In this document: positions 26,063-35,242 of the stretch, one piece after another
How positions within the stretch are numbered: position 1 is the first letter of the stretch
Layout of the letters: every line of letters starts with the position of its first letter
Source: Campylobacter ornithocola
GTDB lineage: Bacteria > Campylobacterota > Campylobacteria > Campylobacterales > Campylobacteraceae
Direction: 5' to 3'
Assembly: GCF_013201605.1 (NCBI RefSeq)
Contig: NZ_CP053848.1
Coordinates: 1,054,001 to 1,118,000, forward strand
DNA: 64,000 bases
Position numbers and translations under genes: made by a program
Notes under the pieces: model-generated
Seen by the model: the letters and a program-made list of their open reading frames with translations, nothing else
Databases searched by the model: none
What the model was told of the DNA's origin: nothing

Positions 26063-28606
26063 ATGAAAAAATTTCTCTATATTCTCTCAGGTGTAATATG
26101 CGTAGCATTATTAGCTATATATACATTATTATTTACAAGTGTAGGTAATAATTTTTTAAAACCAAAAATTGAAACAATTGTTGCACAAAAAAGCGGTATG
26201 AATATTAAATTTGAAAATTTTAAAATCAGTTTTTCGCAACTTGATATTAAAGCAAATATCGATAATAAATTTTTTGCTAATATAGATGGTAGTATATCTC
26301 CATTAAAATTAGGATTTGATTTAAACTATCTTTTAGGACTAAAACAAAATTACATTCATGATCTTGGTTTAAAAAGCAATAAAGACTTTACATTTAAAGG
26401 TAATGTTGTAGGTAAAAGTAGTGATTTTTCAGTAAAAGGCAATGGATTTTTATTTGATTCCAATCTTAGTTTAGATGCAAAAATCGTTAACTTTTCTCCT
26501 ATAAATCTTAAATTTGTAGGCAAAGACATAGATTTAGCTCAAATTTTAGATTTTGCTAATCTTCCAAAATATGCTCAAGGAAAAATTAGCATTATAAGCG
26601 ATATACAAGCAAAAGACTTAAAACCAAACGGCAATGCTTTGATTGATTTTTACACAAGCTCTATCAATAACACGCTAATTGAAAAAGATTTTAATATAAG
26701 CTTGCCAAAACAAAACTATATAAAAGGCGAAATAAGGTCTTTAATCCAAAATGATAAAATTGTTTCAAAAAGTGAAATTTTAAGTAATTTCTTTAAAATC
26801 TATACTCAAAAAAGTATTTATGATATATCAAAGAGAAGTTTAACTAGTGATTTTGATATAAAAATAGATGATTTTAATCAATTTTCAACTCTAGCTAAAA
26901 TGAAACTTCAAGGTAAAAGTCAAATTCAAGGAAATTTGACTTTTGCAAATAATCAACTGCAAAAGTTAGATGCTAATTTACTTGGATTTGGTGGAAATTT
27001 GAAAGCCACTTTAGAAAATAATAATCTTAATATCAATACAACCAATATAGAAGTAGCAGAACTTTTAAAAACCATCTCTATGCCTACTTTTATTAATTCT
27101 AAATTAGTTTTAGATTTAAAAGCACAAGGACTTGATTTTAAAAATTTCAATCTAAATACTAGGTTAAATAATGCAAGTATAAATGTTATAGAATTTAAAA
27201 AACTAAGCAATCTTGACTTTCCAAAAACAACTTTTACCCTGCAAGCTAAAGCAAATGCAAAAAATTCTTTGATTGACTATGAAGCCTTGCTTGATTCAAA
27301 TATAGCAAAAATATCCCAACTAAAAGGCTCATATAATCTTACAAATCAAGACTTAAAAACACAAATTAGTGCTTTTGTAGATAATCTTAATAAGTTAAAA
27401 CCTTTAACCAAGCAAGATCTTAATGGACCTTTAAATTTAGATGCTAAAGTTGATCTTAAGGCAAATCAAATTCAAAACCTTGATGCAAATATAAAAATTA
27501 TGCAAGGACTTATCAATGCAAAATCTAATGGAAAAAGCTTACAAGCAAGGATTGATAATATCAAGTTAGAACAGCTTTTTCCTCTAATAGGACAAAAAAT
27601 TTTAGCATTTGGTGATATAAACGCCAATATTGACTTAAAATCTCTTGATTTTAATAATATTAATGGTGATTTTAAAGCAATTATTAATTCTTCTTTTAAT
27701 GAAGTAGAATTATCTAAACTTTTAGAAAAAAAATTTCCAAAAAACACTTCAGCTAAAATCAATCTTGATGGAAAAATCTCTAAATCAATCATTGATTTTA
27801 ACGCCCAAGCCCTAAGTTCATTTGCAAATATTAATTCTTTAAAAGGAAAATTTGATCTTAATAAAATGGCTCTAGTAAGTACTTACAACATCTCTTTACA
27901 AGATTTTTCTAAATTTGGATTTTTGGTTGATAGAAATTTAAAGGGTAAAGCTGATTTTGAAGGAAAATTTGATTTTAAAAACACTTTAATAGATGCAAGT
28001 ATTAATAGTAAAAATATATTCAATGGCTCATTAGATGCCACTTTAAAAAATAATATTTTTAACGCCAAAATGCAAAATACAGATCTTTCAAATCTTGCTC
28101 AAAGCTTAGATTTACCTGATTATTATCAAGCAAAATCAAATTTAAACATTGATTATAATCTTTTAAAAGAAAATGGCGTAGTGCTAATAAATTTAGCCGA
28201 TGGGCAACTTAAAAAAAATCTCATTACAAGTGCTTTAATGCTACTTTTACAAAAAGATATCACTCAAGATGTATATCGTAACGGTGAAGCCAAAATAAAT
28301 ATCAATAAAAACCTTATAGATTTAAATTTAAACTTAATAGCTGATAGAAGTAAAATAAATATTAATCAAGGTAAAATTGATACAAAAAGCACCAAACTAA
28401 ATATCCCTTTTAATATTATCATTGATAGGGCAAATTTTAAAGGAATAATAAAAGGAACAACTGAAAATCCTAAAGTAAGTCTTGATACAAAAAGTGTTGT
28501 AAATTCTATTGTAAATACAATCGGTGGAAATACTAGTGATGCGACTAAAAATACAGGTAAAAAAGTAGATCAAGCAATAGATAAAATTTTTAACAAACTT
28601 TTTTAA
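26063..28606 (+). CDS. AsmA-like large envelope protein
   Basis: An 847-residue protein anchored by one N-terminal helix (FLYILSGVICVALLAIYTLLF) with a very long periplasmic part made of repeated beta-rich, D/N/K-rich blocks such as GNLKATLENNNLNINTTNIE and IDFNAQALSSFANINSLKG. This composition and the end with IIIDRANFKGIIKGTTENPKVS match AsmA/YhdP-like proteins, which are thought to bridge membranes and move phospholipids. A protein of this type lies beside groES in C. jejuni as well. AAAGG precedes ATG 26063. The specific subfamily is not certain. Confidence 0.78.
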   Translation: MKKFLYILSGVICVALLAIYTLLFTSVGNNFLKPKIETIVAQKSGMNIKFENFKISFSQLDIKANIDNKFFANIDGSISPLKLGFDLNYLLGLKQNYIHDLGLKSNKDFTFKGNVVGKSSDFSVKGNGFLFDSNLSLDAKIVNFSPINLKFVGKDIDLAQILDFANLPKYAQGKISIISDIQAKDLKPNGNALIDFYTSSINNTLIEKDFNISLPKQNYIKGEIRSLIQNDKIVSKSEILSNFFKIYTQKSIYDISKRSLTSDFDIKIDDFNQFSTLAKMKLQGKSQIQGNLTFANNQLQKLDANLLGFGGNLKATLENNNLNINTTNIEVAELLKTISMPTFINSKLVLDLKAQGLDFKNFNLNTRLNNASINVIEFKKLSNLDFPKTTFTLQAKANAKNSLIDYEALLDSNIAKISQLKGSYNLTNQDLKTQISAFVDNLNKLKPLTKQDLNGPLNLDAKVDLKANQIQNLDANIKIMQGLINAKSNGKSLQARIDNIKLEQLFPLIGQKILAFGDINANIDLKSLDFNNINGDFKAIINSSFNEVELSKLLEKKFPKNTSAKINLDGKISKSIIDFNAQALSSFANINSLKGKFDLNKMALVSTYNISLQDFSKFGFLVDRNLKGKADFEGKFDFKNTLIDASINSKNIFNGSLDATLKNNIFNAKMQNTDLSNLAQSLDLPDYYQAKSNLNIDYNLLKENGVVLINLADGQLKKNLITSALMLLLQKDITQDVYRNGEAKININKNLIDLNLNLIADRSKININQGKIDTKSTKLNIPFNIIIDRANFKGIIKGTTENPKVSLDTKSVVNSIVNTIGGNTSDATKNTGKKVDQAIDKIFNKLF

Positions 28607-28639
28607 TATATCTAGCCTTTAAAAAAGGCTAGATATATT
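28605..28639. terminator. bidirectional terminator between AsmA-like gene and hpf
   Basis: Stem AATATATCTAGCC(TTT) / (AAA)GGCTAGATATATT, up to 16 bp, with an A-rich loop. It lies between two convergent stop codons, and both flanks are T/A-rich as needed for termination in both directions. Confidence 0.8.
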
Positions 28640-29157
28640 TAAAACAAGCCAAATTTACCATCTTTTTTCTTAAACAACACTCTCATTTTTGCATCAATAT
28701 CATTAAAAACTAAAAATACATCCTTGCTTGCTTTTAGTTTTTCCAATGCTTCTTCGATTTCTAAAGGCTTATATAACTCAAGCTCCATAGGAATTATTTC
28801 ATCCTCTTCAACTACACTTGGCAATACCAAATTTTCTTTTATCTCATCTTGATGTTTATGAGTGATATTTTTATCATGTAATCTTCTTAAAACTTTAGAA
28901 ATTCTATCAATAGCCAAATCTATTGCAGCATACAAGTCTTTATCTTTTTGCTTTACAACTACTGTATTAATACCAGCTAAATTAATGCTAAATTCAGCCC
29001 AAAATCCTTTTTTTCCATGTCTTTCATCAGCACTTATCACACAACGTGCAGAAATCACATCTAAACCATATTTACCTAATGCTTCAAAGCTTTTTTCTAC
29101 ATATTCTTTTATAGATTCAGTTAGCTCAAATTGCTTCCCAACTATACTTGTATTCAT
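28639..29157 (-). CDS. hpf: long-form ribosome hibernation promoting factor
   Basis: Binds the 30S subunit and pairs ribosomes into inactive 100S dimers in stationary phase or stress. The 172-residue length and two domains (N-terminal HPF fold, residues 1-105, with ISIVG-like IVGKQFELTESIKEYV, and a C-terminal dimerisation domain from about 118, with YKPLEIEEALEKL and FLVFNDIDAKMRVLFKKKDG) identify the long form. GGAGAAGTA precedes ATG 29157. It has its own promoter with an extended -10. Confidence 0.93.
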   Translation of the reverse strand: MNTSIVGKQFELTESIKEYVEKSFEALGKYGLDVISARCVISADERHGKKGFWAEFSINLAGINTVVVKQKDKDLYAAIDLAIDRISKVLRRLHDKNITHKHQDEIKENLVLPSVVEEDEIIPMELELYKPLEIEEALEKLKASKDVFLVFNDIDAKMRVLFKKKDGKFGLF

Positions 29158-29185
29158 TACTTCTCCTTTTTATGAAGTTAAATAC

Positions 29186-29191
29186 ATTATA
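29186..29191 (-). promoter_or_regulatory. -10 box of hpf
   Basis: TATAAT on the minus strand with a TGC directly before it (extended -10), 29 bp before the hpf start. Confidence 0.55.
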
Positions 29192-29234
29192 GCACTTTAA
29201 TTATAAAATTTTAGTTTTTAAATAAAAAATAAAT

Positions 29235-29915
29235 TTAAAATTTCAAAGGCTCTAAGATGGCAACACCTTCTGCAGAAAGTTTTTTACCTTGAAAGTGTAT
29301 TTTACAAAAAGAAACAATTAAAGCATGAAAAATTTGATAAAGTTCATATAATCTACATTCTTTTTTTAGCAAAATACTTAGTTTTTGTTGGTTTTTGGCT
29401 ATATCTTTTTTAAAAAAATCTGCCAACTCATCATAACTTTGACACTCGCAGCCTAAATAATTAGCTATTTTTGCACTATAAGCATCAACCACTAAAACTT
29501 CTTTTTTGCATATATAATTTAAAATTCCATCTACGCTTTCTTGTCCAAAACCCTTAATATTCAAAAGCCACTCTCTATCTACCTCATCCTTAAAAAATTC
29601 AAAAGAATTAAAATCTTGGAAATATTTTTGAGTGAAATTTTTGATATATTTTGCCTTGGTATTGTAAAATCCACTTGGTTTTATTAAAAGTACCAAATCT
29701 TGAGTATTTAAATTTGACAAATCCTCTATCTTGGTAATATTTGCTTGTTTTAAATTTGCCAAAGCTTTTAATACGTTTTTCCAGTTTGTATTTTGAGTTA
29801 AAACTACAGAAATTAAAATTTCAAACTCACTTAGATTATTACCTTCTAGCCAGTCAAAATCTTTATATTCAATATTTGCATAAATCAAAGCTTTAAAAAT
29901 TTCATACCCACTCAT
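29235..29915 (-). CDS. HhH-GPD DNA glycosylase, MagIII-like (endonuclease III superfamily)
   Basis: A 226-residue base-excision repair protein. The helix-hairpin-helix reads LLNIKGFGQESVDGIL, and VLVVDAYSAKI supplies the catalytic Asp. The position of the catalytic lysine of endonuclease III (GxGxKTA) is Glu here, and the C-terminal four-cysteine iron-sulphur motif is absent. This fits a monofunctional glycosylase such as the 3-methyladenine glycosylase MagIII of Helicobacter rather than Nth. It overlaps mfd by 4 bp, so it is co-translated with another repair gene. Confidence 0.85.
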   Translation of the reverse strand: MSGYEIFKALIYANIEYKDFDWLEGNNLSEFEILISVVLTQNTNWKNVLKALANLKQANITKIEDLSNLNTQDLVLLIKPSGFYNTKAKYIKNFTQKYFQDFNSFEFFKDEVDREWLLNIKGFGQESVDGILNYICKKEVLVVDAYSAKIANYLGCECQSYDELADFFKKDIAKNQQKLSILLKKECRLYELYQIFHALIVSFCKIHFQGKKLSAEGVAILEPLKF

Positions 29916-32851
29916 GTTTTTTCACTTTTTCTTAAATGCATTAAAACAGCTTCAATCACATCATCATCATCTTTACTCTTTGCCTTGATGACTTCTTTAT
30001 TCTCATCATCTTTTACAAAGCAAATATTTTGTTCATAATTACTCACTAGTTTATAATGCTTACTAGCTAAAATTTTTATAATAATTAAGTCTAAAAATTG
30101 CTTAGTAAAAATATCAGGCTTACCGAAACGATCATTCATTTCACTTTCTATCTCATACACTTCATTAACACTCATACACTTACTAAGTCTTCTATAAAGC
30201 TCTAATCGCAAGCGATCTTCACTAATATACTCACTATTTAAAAAGGCATTGATACTAAGTTTTAGATCTATTTTTTTCTCTTTAATTTCTTCTTTTTTGC
30301 TTAGCTTATTAATCTCATCTTCTAACATTTTAAGATACAGACTATAACCAATTTGCTCTATATGCCCGCTTTGATCTACGCCTAATAAATTTCCGCCACC
30401 ACGAATTTCTAAGTCATGATAAGCAAGTACACTTCCTGAGCCTAAATAAGAATTACTCTCTAAACTCGTAAGTCTTTTTAAAGAATCTTTAGTAATTTTT
30501 TCTCTATCTTCAATCAAAAAATAACAATATCCTTGCTTAGCACTACGCCCTACTCTTCCCCTAAGTTGATGCAAATCAGCCATACCAAAGCGGTCTGAAT
30601 TTTCTACTATAATAGTATTTGCATTTGCCAAATCAATACCACTTTCAACTATAGAGGTACAAAGTAATAAATCATATTCTTTGTTTTCAAATTTAATCAT
30701 TTCCTCTTCAGTGGTTTTTGCATCAATTTTTGAATGCAAGATTAAAATTTTTAAATTTGGAAATAAATCCAAAAGATATTTTCTACACCCTTCAATACTT
30801 GCTATGTGATTGTGAATATAAAAAATCTGCCCTGCTCTTCTTAATTCTCTTGAAATAGCTTCTTTAATCAAGGCATCATTACTTTCTCTAACAAAGGTAC
30901 GCACATCCAAACGATCCTCAGGTGGAGTTTGCAAAACACTATATGATTTTAAAGAACTAAGAGCTTGATTTAAACTTCTTGGTATAGGTGTAGCTGACAT
31001 AGAAAGAATATGTGAGTTTTTGCTTAATTCTTTGAGTTTTTCTTTTTGTTTTACACCAAATTTATGCTCCTCATCTATCACAACCAAACCTAAATTTTCA
31101 CATTTAACTCCTAAAAGAGAATGCGTTCCAACCACCACACAAGGTTTATTTTCTTTTAAAAACGCTAAAACTTGTTTTTTTTCTTTGGCACTAGTAAAAC
31201 GATCTAATTTAAAAACCTCTATATCAAAAGAATCAAACCTTCGTTTTAAGGTCTTAAAATGCTGTGCCGAAAGTAAAGTAGTTGGTACAAAAAACAAGGC
31301 TGTATAGCCACTTTTTACACAAGTAAATATAGCATTCATAGCAACTTCTGTTTTACCAAAACCTACATCACCACTTAAAAGTCTATCCATTACCTGCATA
31401 CTTTTTAAATCTTGAGTAATTTCTTGGCAAACTTGACTTTGATCTTTAGTGTAAAAAAATCCTGCCTTATTGATAAATTCATCTTGTAATTCTTGGGAAA
31501 TTTTTAATTCTTTTGCTTTTATCAAAGCCCTAGTAGCTGCTAAAGAAACTATACTCGAAGCAATGGCAAATAATTTTTCTTTTAATCTTTCCTTGATTTT
31601 TAGAAAACTTCCTTTTCCAAGCTTATCAAGCAAAGGTATGCCGCCACTTGCACCGATATACTTATCAATCATATACAAATTTTCAACAGGCAATAAAAGT
31701 TTATCGTTATTTAAATACCCAAGAGCAACAAATTCTTTTTTTGCTCCTGCAATTATAATAATCTCAAGGCCTAAAAATTTAGCTATACCATAATCTTCGT
31801 GTACAACAAAATCCCCCACTCTAAGCTCATCTATTACCAAACTTGCTTTTCTAACTCTTTTATTTTTTTCTTTTTTATTTAAAGAGATAACAAGCTCATC
31901 TTGAGCAATTAGGTTGATTCTTTCTTGAGATATTTTTAATTTGATATTTGGAAAATCTTCCAAATTTAAGGCTTTAAACAAAGCTTCATTTTTAGCTAAA
32001 ATAGTAATTTTCTTATCTTTATGAAAAGTAAAAAAATCATAATTATAAGAACTTATTAGATCTTTATAAAAACTTGGTTCAGGTAAGATATTTTGATTGA
32101 TTTTACTAATATCTTCTTCAAAATCATTAACATCAAAATTTTTTATACTTACAAAATTCAAATTTAAATAATCGTAAAAATCATCAACACACCAAAAACC
32201 TAAAGAATTAACATCATTAATAATGCTTTGACTTTGAAAATTTTGAATTTTTTCTTGTAAATTTTCATATTGTTCTTGATTAAAAGCGCTCAAAAATGGA
32301 CAAATCTCAATTTTTGAAAGTTCATTGGGGATTGATTTTTGTGTATGAATATCAAAATATCTTATACTTTCTATCTCATCCGAAAAAAGTAAAACCCTAA
32401 AGGGTTGTTCTTCATTGATCGCAAAAATATCTATAATATCCCCACGTATTGAAATCTCACCCTTATCTTGAACTATATCTACAAATTCATACCCGCTATG
32501 TAAAATTTCTTCTTTAAATTTCTCTAAAGCAAGAAGTGAATTTCTTTTAAGAATAATGTTTTTAAGATGTTGTTTACCTGGTAATTTTCGCAAGATTGTT
32601 TTGATAGGAGAGATTAAAATTTTTTTTCCATCTTCCTTATGATAAGCATTTAACACTTTACAAATTTCAAAAAGCTCTTTGGAAAAAGAACGTAAATCAC
32701 TACCAAATTCTGCTCTAAAATCAGGTAAAACAAAGGCTTTAAAATTTAAAAATAAGCAAACCTGAGCTAATTCGTCTGCTTCTTTATCATTCTCACAAAC
32801 CACCAACTCAGTTTTGTTGTTTAATAAATATTCATATAACTTAGCTTGCAT
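29912..32851 (-). CDS. mfd: Mfd, transcription-repair coupling factor
   Basis: Removes RNA polymerase stalled at DNA lesions and recruits UvrA. The 979-residue protein has the UvrB-like N-terminal part, the RNA polymerase interaction domain (LVIDELRVGDFVVHEDYGIA), and the RecG-like motor with Walker A GDVGFGKTEVA, DEEH box (VVIDEEHKFGV), MSATPIPRSL and the helicase end GRVGRSAKQGYCYF. It is somewhat shorter than E. coli Mfd (about 1150 residues), as usual in this group. It overlaps the bactofilin gene by 11 bp. Confidence 0.96.
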   Translation of the reverse strand: MQAKLYEYLLNNKTELVVCENDKEADELAQVCLFLNFKAFVLPDFRAEFGSDLRSFSKELFEICKVLNAYHKEDGKKILISPIKTILRKLPGKQHLKNIILKRNSLLALEKFKEEILHSGYEFVDIVQDKGEISIRGDIIDIFAINEEQPFRVLLFSDEIESIRYFDIHTQKSIPNELSKIEICPFLSAFNQEQYENLQEKIQNFQSQSIINDVNSLGFWCVDDFYDYLNLNFVSIKNFDVNDFEEDISKINQNILPEPSFYKDLISSYNYDFFTFHKDKKITILAKNEALFKALNLEDFPNIKLKISQERINLIAQDELVISLNKKEKNKRVRKASLVIDELRVGDFVVHEDYGIAKFLGLEIIIIAGAKKEFVALGYLNNDKLLLPVENLYMIDKYIGASGGIPLLDKLGKGSFLKIKERLKEKLFAIASSIVSLAATRALIKAKELKISQELQDEFINKAGFFYTKDQSQVCQEITQDLKSMQVMDRLLSGDVGFGKTEVAMNAIFTCVKSGYTALFFVPTTLLSAQHFKTLKRRFDSFDIEVFKLDRFTSAKEKKQVLAFLKENKPCVVVGTHSLLGVKCENLGLVVIDEEHKFGVKQKEKLKELSKNSHILSMSATPIPRSLNQALSSLKSYSVLQTPPEDRLDVRTFVRESNDALIKEAISRELRRAGQIFYIHNHIASIEGCRKYLLDLFPNLKILILHSKIDAKTTEEEMIKFENKEYDLLLCTSIVESGIDLANANTIIVENSDRFGMADLHQLRGRVGRSAKQGYCYFLIEDREKITKDSLKRLTSLESNSYLGSGSVLAYHDLEIRGGGNLLGVDQSGHIEQIGYSLYLKMLEDEINKLSKKEEIKEKKIDLKLSINAFLNSEYISEDRLRLELYRRLSKCMSVNEVYEIESEMNDRFGKPDIFTKQFLDLIIIKILASKHYKLVSNYEQNICFVKDDENKEVIKAKSKDDDDVIEAVLMHLRKSEKT

Positions 32852-33245
32852 TTTCTGAATTTTCTACGCTAACATCAATAGCCGCAAGCTCTTCATCTTT
32901 TTCAATTATTTTACTACTTCCATTAAATTTCCCACCATTTTCAATGCTTAATTGTTTAACTATGATATTACCATTAAGCACGCCACCAGACAAAATTTCC
33001 AAAGAATCAACCTGCATTTCTCCTTCAAAAATCCCATTAATCACTATTTTACTTGCTTTAACTTGTCCTTTTAGAACACCACTTTTGCCTATAACTATCA
33101 CATTAGAAGAATTAATCACTCCTGTGATCTCGCCATCTAAATGAAGCATTGAATCAAAATAAAATTTTCCTTCTATTTTTGCTCCATTTGAAATGACTGT
33201 AGTTTCGGATATTGTAGCAATAGAGCCTTTATTAAAGATTGCCAT
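32841..33245 (-). CDS. bactofilin (polymer-forming cytoskeletal protein)
   Basis: A 134-residue bactofilin: a central right-handed beta-helix with the periodic pattern IEGKFYFDSMLHLDGEI, VIVIGKSGVLKGQVKA and LEILSGGVLNGNIIV, flanked by short disordered ends. Bactofilins form filaments that direct cell-wall enzymes and so control cell shape. A strong GGAGAG lies before ATG 33245, confirming that it begins 73 bp inside the M23 peptidase gene. The same pair controls helical shape in Helicobacter (CcmA with Csd1), so the same use is likely here. Confidence 0.92.
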   Translation of the reverse strand: MAIFNKGSIATISETTVISNGAKIEGKFYFDSMLHLDGEITGVINSSNVIVIGKSGVLKGQVKASKIVINGIFEGEMQVDSLEILSGGVLNGNIIVKQLSIENGGKFNGSSKIIEKDEELAAIDVSVENSENAS

Positions 33246-34081
33246 GGAACTCTCCTTTCTTTTTCAAAAATTTGTTCATAGTTTTTTCGGTTTAAATCTA
33301 TAAAAATCTTAGGTTCTAAAAGTTTATTAATAAATCTAACCTCATAATGCAAGTGTGGACCTGTAGATAATCCTGTATTTCCTGTATATCCTAGCAAATC
33401 CCCTTTTTTAACAAACTGACCTGCCTTAACAACATCTTTGCGCATCATATGTGCATATACTGTTTTAAAACCAAAATTATGGATTAAAATCACTGAGTAT
33501 CCATAACCATTATTGCTATATGCGGCATACTCAACCACTCCATTTGCTGGTGCATAAATTGGGGTATTTAAAGCTGCCCTTAAGTCAATACCTGGGTGAA
33601 ATTCTTTTTTATTTAATATAGGATGATGACGCCATCCAAAATTACCTGTAATTCCATTATCTTCTATCACATGGCCATTTGGAATTTGTGTTAAAAACAA
33701 ATAAGCTTGATCGTTAGTAAGCTTAACTTTTTCTAATCTTTCTGGTATATCTAAGCTCTCATCTTGCTTTAAACCTAAATTTTCTTCAATATCTGCAAGT
33801 TGAGTTTGAAGTTCATCATACAAGGCTGTTTTTTCTTCTAAACTTTTTTGCATACTTTCATTTTGAGAAAATAATTTAGTATTTTTTGAAGATAGTGCTT
33901 CTTGTTCTTTTAAAAGCTCTGAGCGTTTGTCTGCTAAATAATTAATATATAAAGCACCTAAAACTATAACAACAAAAACAAAAGAAGTGAAATAAATAAT
34001 TACCTTCTTTATAATTTGACTTAATAAAAAATGCCTAGAACCATTTACATCTGTTATAGTTAGCGTAAATTTATCTTTCAT
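33173..34081 (-). CDS. M23 (LytM) family peptidoglycan endopeptidase, cell-shape type
   Basis: A 302-residue inner-membrane-anchored peptidase. A membrane helix (about 24-46) is followed by a coiled coil (about 50-105) and the M23 domain with zinc ligands in EFHPGIDLR (HxxxD) and GPHLHYEVRF (HxH). It probably cleaves peptidoglycan cross-links as in the helical-shape proteases of Helicobacter and Campylobacter. AAGAGG precedes ATG 34081. The 3' end overlaps the bactofilin gene by 73 bp in a different frame. Confidence 0.92.
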   Translation of the reverse strand: MKDKFTLTITDVNGSRHFLLSQIIKKVIIYFTSFVFVVIVLGALYINYLADKRSELLKEQEALSSKNTKLFSQNESMQKSLEEKTALYDELQTQLADIEENLGLKQDESLDIPERLEKVKLTNDQAYLFLTQIPNGHVIEDNGITGNFGWRHHPILNKKEFHPGIDLRAALNTPIYAPANGVVEYAAYSNNGYGYSVILIHNFGFKTVYAHMMRKDVVKAGQFVKKGDLLGYTGNTGLSTGPHLHYEVRFINKLLEPKIFIDLNRKNYEQIFEKERRVPWQSLIKALLLQYPKLQSFQMEQK

Positions 34082-35240
34082 TATAGCCTCTTAAAAAATT
34101 TTCTACCAATACAAAAGAACCAAAAATCAAATACAACTCATCTTTTTTTATTTGATTAAATTTTTGATAAGCAATATTTAACTTTTCTAAATTTTCAAGC
34201 AAAACTAAACCTGCCAAAGGCCTATCTTCGCTTTTGTATTCATAAATTTCAACTATTTTTATTATAGGCTTTAAAGCCTTTAAAATTTTATAAGAATCTT
34301 TATCTAAAAAGCAATTATAAACCAAATGAACTTTTTTTTCCTTGAAAATCTCAACTAAAGCTAAAGCTGCCATTTCATTATGACCTACATCAACAAAAAT
34401 ATTTTGACTTATTTGTTCACATCTTCCTTTTAAATCAAGTTTTGGCAAATTACCAATACTTCGAATTAATTCTTTTTCATTTTTAATACAAATTTTAGAA
34501 AAAGCTTCTAAAGCTAAGAAAAGATTATCTTTTAAAAAAGCTGCTAAATTATATTTTTGAATATATTCTTGCACATAAGGATAAATGGCTTTGTTTTCAT
34601 CTAGCATACTAATATTTAAACTAGTTTGTTTTAAATTAGCTATTTTTTGAGCCAACTCAAGCACTTTTACTTCTTGTTTATGGCTAATTAAAGCTTTGGC
34701 ACTCATAGCTTTTAATTTTGTTCTTGCTATTTCTTCTAAATTTTTACCCAATAAGTCTTGATGATCAAAACCTATTTTAGTAAAAACACTAAAATCTATT
34801 TCAAAAACACTTGTAGCATCATATTCTCCACCCACTCCAGCCTCTAAAATCACATAATCACAATCTTTAAAAACAAAAAAAGCTAAAAAAGTAGCATACT
34901 CAAAATAGCTAAGTTTTTTTATATCTTCTAAAAAAACACTTTCTAGATCTTCATACGCTTTTTCTAAAAGCTCATCACTTGCAATTTTACCATTTAGCCA
35001 AAATCTTTCATTAAATTCAAAAATATGAGGACTAGTATAATGACCCACTTTGTAACCTTGCCCTAAAAGCAAAATTGCTAAAAACCTACCCGTACTTCCC
35101 TTACCATTAGTACCAATAATTTGAATGTTTTTAGTTTTTGGAATAAATTTTTTATATTTTTCATACATACTAAACATAAAAAATCTACTAATTTTTTGCA
35201 CATACATAGTTTTTTGTGAGAGTATTTGCTGAAATTTCAT
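34071..35240 (-). CDS. folC: FolC, folylpolyglutamate synthase / dihydrofolate synthase
   Basis: Adds glutamate to folates (and makes dihydrofolate from dihydropteroate in bifunctional members). The Mur-ligase-type ATP loop IIGTNGKGSTGRFLA, SPHIFEFNERF, and VGVGGEYDATSVF-like LEAGVGGEYDATSV are present; the C-terminal glutamate-binding domain follows with IFVDVGHNEMAALAL. ATG 35240 lies two bases after the upstream stop; a TTG at 35246 is the alternative. It overlaps the M23 gene by 11 bp. Confidence 0.9.
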   Translation of the reverse strand: MKFQQILSQKTMYVQKISRFFMFSMYEKYKKFIPKTKNIQIIGTNGKGSTGRFLAILLLGQGYKVGHYTSPHIFEFNERFWLNGKIASDELLEKAYEDLESVFLEDIKKLSYFEYATFLAFFVFKDCDYVILEAGVGGEYDATSVFEIDFSVFTKIGFDHQDLLGKNLEEIARTKLKAMSAKALISHKQEVKVLELAQKIANLKQTSLNISMLDENKAIYPYVQEYIQKYNLAAFLKDNLFLALEAFSKICIKNEKELIRSIGNLPKLDLKGRCEQISQNIFVDVGHNEMAALALVEIFKEKKVHLVYNCFLDKDSYKILKALKPIIKIVEIYEYKSEDRPLAGLVLLENLEKLNIAYQKFNQIKKDELYLIFGSFVLVENFLRGYNER

Positions 35241-35242
35241 AA

